A stretch of DNA of 36,845 bases from CAZECE01 sp964510525 (GTDB lineage Bacteria > Pseudomonadota > Gammaproteobacteria > Pseudomonadales > JANQJO01), in the NCBI GenBank assembly GCA_964510525.1, contig CAZECE010000098.1, positions 1 through 36,845 of the forward strand, read 5' to 3'. This document shows, piece after piece, positions 32,452 to 36,845 of this stretch. How positions within the stretch are numbered: position 1 is the stretch's first letter; each line of letters opens with the position of its first letter. Both the position numbers and the translations under genes were made by a program. Under the pieces are notes generated by a model. That model was not told the DNA's origin. It saw only the letters and a program-made list of their open reading frames with translations, and made no database searches.

Positions 32452-33576
32452 TTAAATAACGACGATTTCAGCTCGTAAAGCACCCGCTTGTTTTAATGCT
32501 TCTAAAATAGCCATCAAATCCCCCGGCGCCGCGCCTACTTGATTCACTGCTCGCACAATTTGTTCCAAACTGACGCCCGGCTCAAACAAAAACATGCGAT
32601 TATTTTCTTCTTCAATCATGACATTGCTTTCCGGCACCACAACCGTTTCGCCTTCGGCAAGAGCTTCTGGTTGACTCACTGCCATCTGTTCAGAAATTGT
32701 GACTGTTAAACTCCCGTGGCTGACGGCTGCGGGTGAAACCTTTACGTTTTGGCCAATCACAATGGTCCCGGTACGCGAATTAATGATGATCTTAGCAGCG
32801 CTTTGTGCCGGTTGAATGTTTAGATTTTCCAGAACAGACAAAAAGGTAACACGATCTGAGGTATCCATAGGAGCCGATACACGAATCGAAGCCGCATCCA
32901 TGGCAACCGCCACTTGCGATCCTAGCAGCCGATTGATTTCATCTGTCACACGTTTTGCCGTTGTAAAATCCGCTTGGTGCAAATTGAACGTTAAATATTT
33001 ATCTTCAGCAAACGGGCTTTCAATTGACCGTTCAATGGTGGCCCCAGAGGGCACCCGTCCGACACTGGGGACATTAACGGTAATACTGGAGCCATCCCCA
33101 CCTTCGGCTCCAAACCCACCGACCACCAGATTGCCTTGTGCAATTGCATATACTTCGCCATCAATACCACGCAAAGGGGTCATCAATAAACTGCCACCGC
33201 GCAAACTCTTCGCATTACCAATCGAAGAAACGGTAATGTCTAAAGTCTGTCCTGGCTTTGCAAATGCCGGTAAGTCGGCATGAATGGAAACAGCCGCGAC
33301 ATTTTTTAACTGGGGATTAATATTGTTCGGAATGGTAATCCCAAAAGAAGCCATCATGTTTTTAAAGGTCTGAATCGTGAACGGTGTTTGGCTTGTTTGA
33401 TCACCCGTGCCATCCAAGCCCACCACTAAACCATAACCAATCAGCTGATTGCTTCGAATACCCTGTATCGATGCAATGTCTTTAATCCGTTCCGCGTAGC
33501 TAGTTGCGGAACAGCACAATAGCACCCCGCAAGTAAAAAAGGTTTTGATCCAGGATTTAGTTATTTTTTTCATCAT
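32452..33576 (-). CDS. flgI: Flagellar P-ring protein FlgI
   Basis: Forms the P ring in the peptidoglycan. The ATG at 33576 gives 374 aa with a clear signal peptide (MMKKITKSW then a hydrophobic core, cleavage after SYA) followed by ERIKDIASIQGIRSNQLIGYGLVVGLDGTGD, the family start. An ATG at 33591 would lengthen the signal peptide by five residues, and a TTG at 33618 overlaps flgH. The C terminus has VRAVNQVGAAPGDLMAILEALKQAGAL, as usual. It is co-directional with flgH and flgJ. Confidence 0.95.
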   Translation of the reverse strand: MMKKITKSWIKTFFTCGVLLCCSATSYAERIKDIASIQGIRSNQLIGYGLVVGLDGTGDQTSQTPFTIQTFKNMMASFGITIPNNINPQLKNVAAVSIHADLPAFAKPGQTLDITVSSIGNAKSLRGGSLLMTPLRGIDGEVYAIAQGNLVVGGFGAEGGDGSSITVNVPSVGRVPSGATIERSIESPFAEDKYLTFNLHQADFTTAKRVTDEINRLLGSQVAVAMDAASIRVSAPMDTSDRVTFLSVLENLNIQPAQSAAKIIINSRTGTIVIGQNVKVSPAAVSHGSLTVTISEQMAVSQPEALAEGETVVVPESNVMIEEENNRMFLFEPGVSLEQIVRAVNQVGAAPGDLMAILEALKQAGALRAEIVVI

Positions 33577-33605
33577 TAAAATCTTTATCATTAGAATAGT
33601 CTTTA

Positions 33606-34322
33606 TTAAAAAGGCCAATAGCGGCTGTTAAATATTTTTGCTAACCATCCCTGTCGATTCACTTCCGCGAACTCCCCCGTACCACTGTAGGTGATTCGAG
33701 CGTCTGCGATTTGACTGGAAAGAATGGTGTTATCCGGTTGAATATCGACTTGTCGAACCAGTCCTTTGATCCGTAGATACTCTTCGCCACGAGACAACGT
33801 CAGCCATTTCTCGCCCCGAACCCGTAATAACCCATTGGGCAGCACTTCACTGACCGTAACAGTTAAGCGACCCGATAAGGAATTACTTTGATCCGCATCG
33901 GCATTACCTGAAAACGCACGACTGCTGTCTATACTGGTTGAAAAATTCAAATCCGACACGCTGTTACCAAAAACATCGGCCGCATTGATGTTAGGCGAAG
34001 CACCGAATATCGAAGGCGCTTCGGTATTCACATCGGTATCTTTACTGATGGATGTCGCATGACTTTTGGTTGAGGTGGTATTTTCTTCCAGCACCACCGT
34101 GATCACATCCCCCACACGTCTAGCTCGTTGATCTGTCCAAAGATTTTTTGAGAACCCACTTTGGAAAATGGAACCATTGCGCTTCATAGGGGCCATTAAC
34201 TGATGCTGTTGAACGGGTGCATAATGTGGATCATCTGGAATAGCGTCTGGTACCGTTTGACAAGCTGCTAGTACCACACAGCCTATCATCAGGATAAAAA
34301 TACGATGTAACGGATTAATCAT
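33606..34322 (-). CDS. flgH: Flagellar L-ring protein FlgH
   Basis: Outer-membrane lipoprotein that forms the L ring. The signal peptide ends in VLAAC with Cys21 lipidated. Other family blocks: RARRVGDVITVVLEENT and SGRLTVTVSEVLPNGLLRVRGEKW. The length is 238 aa (232 in E. coli), and the C terminus ends in NSRYWPF. The gap to flgG is 27 bases. Confidence 0.96.
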   Translation of the reverse strand: MINPLHRIFILMIGCVVLAACQTVPDAIPDDPHYAPVQQHQLMAPMKRNGSIFQSGFSKNLWTDQRARRVGDVITVVLEENTTSTKSHATSISKDTDVNTEAPSIFGASPNINAADVFGNSVSDLNFSTSIDSSRAFSGNADADQSNSLSGRLTVTVSEVLPNGLLRVRGEKWLTLSRGEEYLRIKGLVRQVDIQPDNTILSSQIADARITYSGTGEFAEVNRQGWLAKIFNSRYWPF

Positions 34323-34349
34323 ATTTAATACCTTAGTGGATTTTACCCT

Positions 34350-35135
34350 TTATAGATTCTGCCCAACGTATTGCAGCATTTGATCCGCTGTTGAGATCAC
34401 CTTTGAGTTCATCTCATAAGCACGCTGTGTGGCAATCATATTCACCAACTCTTCGACCACATTCACATTTGAATTTTCAATCGCCCCTTGCCTTACGGAT
34501 CCCAAGCCATTAATCCCTGGATTGGAATTAGTAGCCGATCCGCTCGCTATGGTTTCACGAAACAAGTTCTCACCAATGGCTTGCAAACCCGCCGGATTCG
34601 GAAAATCAGATAGCTGGATCTGTCCCACCTGACTGCTGGTATTAGTGGTACCGTCAACAACCGAGACGACACCATCACTGCCAATAGTGACTGAGATGGC
34701 CGTGGTTGGAATCGTAATCGCAGGCTGAACAACATACCCAGAAGAATTGACCAGCTGACCGGAAGCATCCACCTGAAACTGACCATCTCGAGTGTAAGAA
34801 GAGCTGCCATCTGGTAATAAAATTTGAAAAAAACCGCGACCATTGATGGCCATGTCCAACGGCTGCTCAGTCATTTGTAAATTACCTGATGTAAAAATCT
34901 TTTGGGTGGCCACGGTTTTCACACCAGTACCTTGTTGTAGGCCTGAGGGTAATACCGTATCTTGGGATGACTGGCCGCCCGGTTGACGTTTAATTTGGTA
35001 AAATAAGTCTTCGAAAACAGCCCGCTCGCGCTTAAAGCCGGTCGTGCCCACGTTCGCCAAGTTATTCGAAATGGTCGCCAACTTATCTTCTTGAGCGCTC
35101 AAACCGGTTTTACTGATCCAAAGTGCCGAATGCAT
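34350..35135 (-). CDS. flgG: Distal rod protein FlgG
   Basis: Forms the distal rod. Residues: SALWISKTGLSAQEDKLATISNNLANVGTTGFKRERAVFEDL at the start, KIFTSGNLQMTEQPLDMAINGRGFF in the middle, and EELVNMIATQRAYEMNSKVISTADQMLQYV at the end, all signature FlgG. The length of 261 aa equals the usual 260. Co-directional between flgF (42-base gap) and flgH. Confidence 0.97.
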   Translation of the reverse strand: MHSALWISKTGLSAQEDKLATISNNLANVGTTGFKRERAVFEDLFYQIKRQPGGQSSQDTVLPSGLQQGTGVKTVATQKIFTSGNLQMTEQPLDMAINGRGFFQILLPDGSSSYTRDGQFQVDASGQLVNSSGYVVQPAITIPTTAISVTIGSDGVVSVVDGTTNTSSQVGQIQLSDFPNPAGLQAIGENLFRETIASGSATNSNPGINGLGSVRQGAIENSNVNVVEELVNMIATQRAYEMNSKVISTADQMLQYVGQNL

Positions 35136-35177
35136 GATGTTCCCCTTAACGCCTTCTGTTCTTAGTCAATTTCGTTA

Positions 35178-35918
35178 TTAATTTAATCGTAATAATTGAT
35201 TGGACGCTTGATCCATTTCTTCGGCTTTTTTCATCATTTTGACTTGCAATTCAAACTGACGCGCCGCTTCCAATATCCCCATCATTTCTCCAACCGCACT
35301 GACGTTAGACCCTTCTAAAACACCAGTGGCCACTCGTACTTCAAACGCCGGTACCTCAAGGGCTCCATCTCGACGTTGAAACAAACCATCCAATCGTTTC
35401 TCGATACTGTCTAAAGGCGGATTCACCAACTTAATTCTATCAACTTCGGTTAACGCATCCGGTGTTTGACCCAGCCCTTGCACGGAAATAACACCATCGG
35501 AACCAACCAATAAATTTTCATATTCCGGTAAAATGATAGGCCCTGCATTACCCATTAAATTATGGCCTGACTTGGTTTTAACAAAACCGAACTCATCAAC
35601 AAATAACTCACCGGCACGCGTAAAGGCTTCAGCGCCGGTGGCATCTTGAACAGCGAACCACCCCTCGCCCTGAATAGCCAAATCGAGATTGCGTCCCGTG
35701 GTGATCATCGGACCGGTCTCAAAACTGCTACTCGCGGTTTGATCAACGGAAAAGGTACGGACATCAAACCCTGGCCCCGTCATTTCAACACTTTGATAAC
35801 GCTGCAAATCGGCTTTGAAACCAACGGTGTCGATGTTAGCCAAATTATGTGCGTGGATGGCTTGCGCTTGTAGATTCTGCGCAGCCCCGCCCATTGATGT
35901 AAAAATTAATTTGTCCAT
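35178..35918 (-). CDS. flgF: Proximal rod protein FlgF
   Basis: Proximal rod subunit. It starts with DKLIFTSMGGAAQNLQAQAIHAHNLANIDTVGFKADLQRY and has GRNLDLAIQGEGWFAVQ and the end EMMGILEAARQFELQVKMMKKAEEMDQ. The length is 246 aa (251 in E. coli). Distance to flgE is 35 bases and contains a 17-base tandem repeat; no clear ribosome site precedes the ATG. Confidence 0.95.
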   Translation of the reverse strand: MDKLIFTSMGGAAQNLQAQAIHAHNLANIDTVGFKADLQRYQSVEMTGPGFDVRTFSVDQTASSSFETGPMITTGRNLDLAIQGEGWFAVQDATGAEAFTRAGELFVDEFGFVKTKSGHNLMGNAGPIILPEYENLLVGSDGVISVQGLGQTPDALTEVDRIKLVNPPLDSIEKRLDGLFQRRDGALEVPAFEVRVATGVLEGSNVSAVGEMMGILEAARQFELQVKMMKKAEEMDQASNQLLRLN

Positions 35919-35926
35919 AGAATTTG

Positions 35927-35960
35927 ATGTTAACTATTACCTAATGTTAACTATTACCTA
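35927..35960. repeat. 17-base tandem repeat across the end of flgE
   Basis: ATGTTAACTATTACCTA occurs twice in direct contact (35927-35943, 35944-35960) followed by the first seven bases of a third copy. On the coding strand the repeat contains the last codons and the TAA TAG stops of flgE and fills the flgE-flgF gap, so a local duplication has spaced the two genes. Confidence 0.85.
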
Positions 35961-36845
35961 ATGTTAATAATGGCCTGGGTTACAGCATCGGCTGTCTGAA
36001 TGGTTTTTGCGTTGGCCTGGAAATTACGTTGCGCCTCAATCAAATTCACCAATTCTTCCGACAACTCAACGTTGGATTCTTCCAACGCTCCGGATTGCAC
36101 CACACCTAACGCCGCTGTCCCTGGCAAACCCACCACCGGATTGCCCGATGAAAACGACTCGACCCAAGTAGTACTACCAACGGCTTGCAAACCTTGTTCG
36201 TTACGGAAATTAGCCAACGCCAACTGTCCTAACGGACGCGACTGACCGTTGGAATACCGCGCAAAGATGACCCCATCACCCGTGATTTCAATGCCACTCA
36301 AACGACCTGTTGCGTAACCATCCTGAGCCATGTCATTCACTGAAAAGTCACTACCAAACTGCGTGGTACCCGATAAATCAATTACAAAGTTGGAATTGGT
36401 GGTAATGTCAGTAATAGGAAAGGTGGCACCGTTCGCCACAGTCTGACCCTGTAAAGCACCGTTGTCGTTACCATCGGCATCCACAGGATTCCAAAACGTA
36501 ATTTCGACATTATCACTTGCGCTGGTGTCCAGCGTACCATTCTCGTTAAATACCAGGTTATAGAGAGTTTGCGTCGGCGCTTGATCTAATGGTGGCGCCA
36601 AGGCAGTATTAGGATCCCCAACATTTAAACCATCAATCAGCACGTGCATGTCCCATTGGTTCTGAGTGCTTGATTTTACAAAATACATCGACAGCGTATG
36701 CGGACTGCCCAGAGAATCAAAAATGGTCACCGACGTTGAATGGTTGTATGTGTCCTGATCCGTTGGAGAAAAGCTGTTATTCAAAAACGGGGTTGCAACA
36801 ACGTTGGTGCCTAACAAAGCCACACCCGTTGAAGCAATCGCAGCG
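35954..36845 (-). CDS. flgE: Flagellar hook protein FlgE, C-terminal part (5' end off the window)
   Basis: Hook subunit; about 296 codons are present and the frame stays open to the right edge (AAIASTGVALLG at the edge). The family blocks are STSVTIFDSLGSPHTLSMYFVK, the central QDGYATGRLSGIEITGDGVIFARYSNGQS and the C-terminal ESNVELSEELVNLIEAQRNFQANAKTIQTADAVTQAIINIR. A GTG at 36823 is not the true start, since the reading frame continues upstream. Confidence 0.95.
   Translation of the reverse strand, partial: AAIASTGVALLGTNVVATPFLNNSFSPTDQDTYNHSTSVTIFDSLGSPHTLSMYFVKSSTQNQWDMHVLIDGLNVGDPNTALAPPLDQAPTQTLYNLVFNENGTLDTSASDNVEITFWNPVDADGNDNGALQGQTVANGATFPITDITTNSNFVIDLSGTTQFGSDFSVNDMAQDGYATGRLSGIEITGDGVIFARYSNGQSRPLGQLALANFRNEQGLQAVGSTTWVESFSSGNPVVGLPGTAALGVVQSGALEESNVELSEELVNLIEAQRNFQANAKTIQTADAVTQAIINIR

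Noticed and set aside
33577..33618. TTG start for flgI overlapping flgH
   Set aside because: An ATG at 33576 gives a normal signal peptide; TTG would overlap the flgH stop and lengthen it.

Overview
The window looks like chromosomal DNA of a marine-type, polarly flagellated gammaproteobacterium (Oceanospirillales/Pseudomonadales-like). The evidence is the crcB-serS-cysG order, the gacA-uvrC-pgsA order with a Pseudomonas-like GacA, and a long minus-strand flagellar block in flgE-to-flgL order. This placement is inferred from gene content and order; no rRNA or database comparison was available. Several genes start with GTG in tight overlaps.

Left part (1-11.8 kb). The minus strand carries the 5' part of gltX, then cysG, serS and crcB. 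The plus strand carries a YdjA-like nitroreductase and an unrecognised 290-aa protein. The minus strand then carries pgpA, a GLYK-type P-loop kinase, an RND pump and its membrane fusion protein. The last three are joined by two 4-base GTGA stop/start overlaps. A tRNA-Gly(GCC) follows at 11836-11911.

Middle (12.2-17.8 kb). This is the most unusual part. A membrane-anchored protein with 11 NYGPGGG-type heptads is followed on the plus strand by a 1030-aa protein that joins a PLOD/procollagen-type glycosyltransferase domain, a GT90/CAP10 glycosyltransferase domain and an unassigned C-terminal domain. Convergent to them lies a 571-aa TBL/PC-esterase-like SGNH protein placed 13 bases behind pgsA. 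All three have a short N-terminal region, a basic stretch and one hydrophobic segment. The cluster is visibly AT-richer than its surroundings and lies between pgsA and tRNA-Gly, which are adjacent in E. coli and many relatives. My hypothesis is a horizontally acquired module that builds and O-acetylates a glycan on, or together with, a low-complexity surface protein.

Right of it (17.8-26.1 kb). The gacA-uvrC-pgsA operon (minus) and a tRNA-Ser(UGA) (minus) are followed on the plus strand by a PAS-GGDEF-EAL protein, a lipoprotein alpha/beta hydrolase of the CocE/S15 type and a WecA/MraY-family glycosyl-phosphotransferase.

Right end (26.1-36.8 kb). The minus-strand flagellar genes read flgE (5' end off the window), flgF, flgG, flgH, flgI, flgJ, flgK, flgL, fliS, fliT: hook, distal rod, L and P rings, rod cap, hook-filament junction proteins, then the flagellin and cap chaperones. 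FlgK and FlgL are much larger than usual, FlgJ has only its rod-cap domain, and fliS-fliT follow flgL with no fliC, flaG or fliD between them, preceded by a sigma-28-like promoter.
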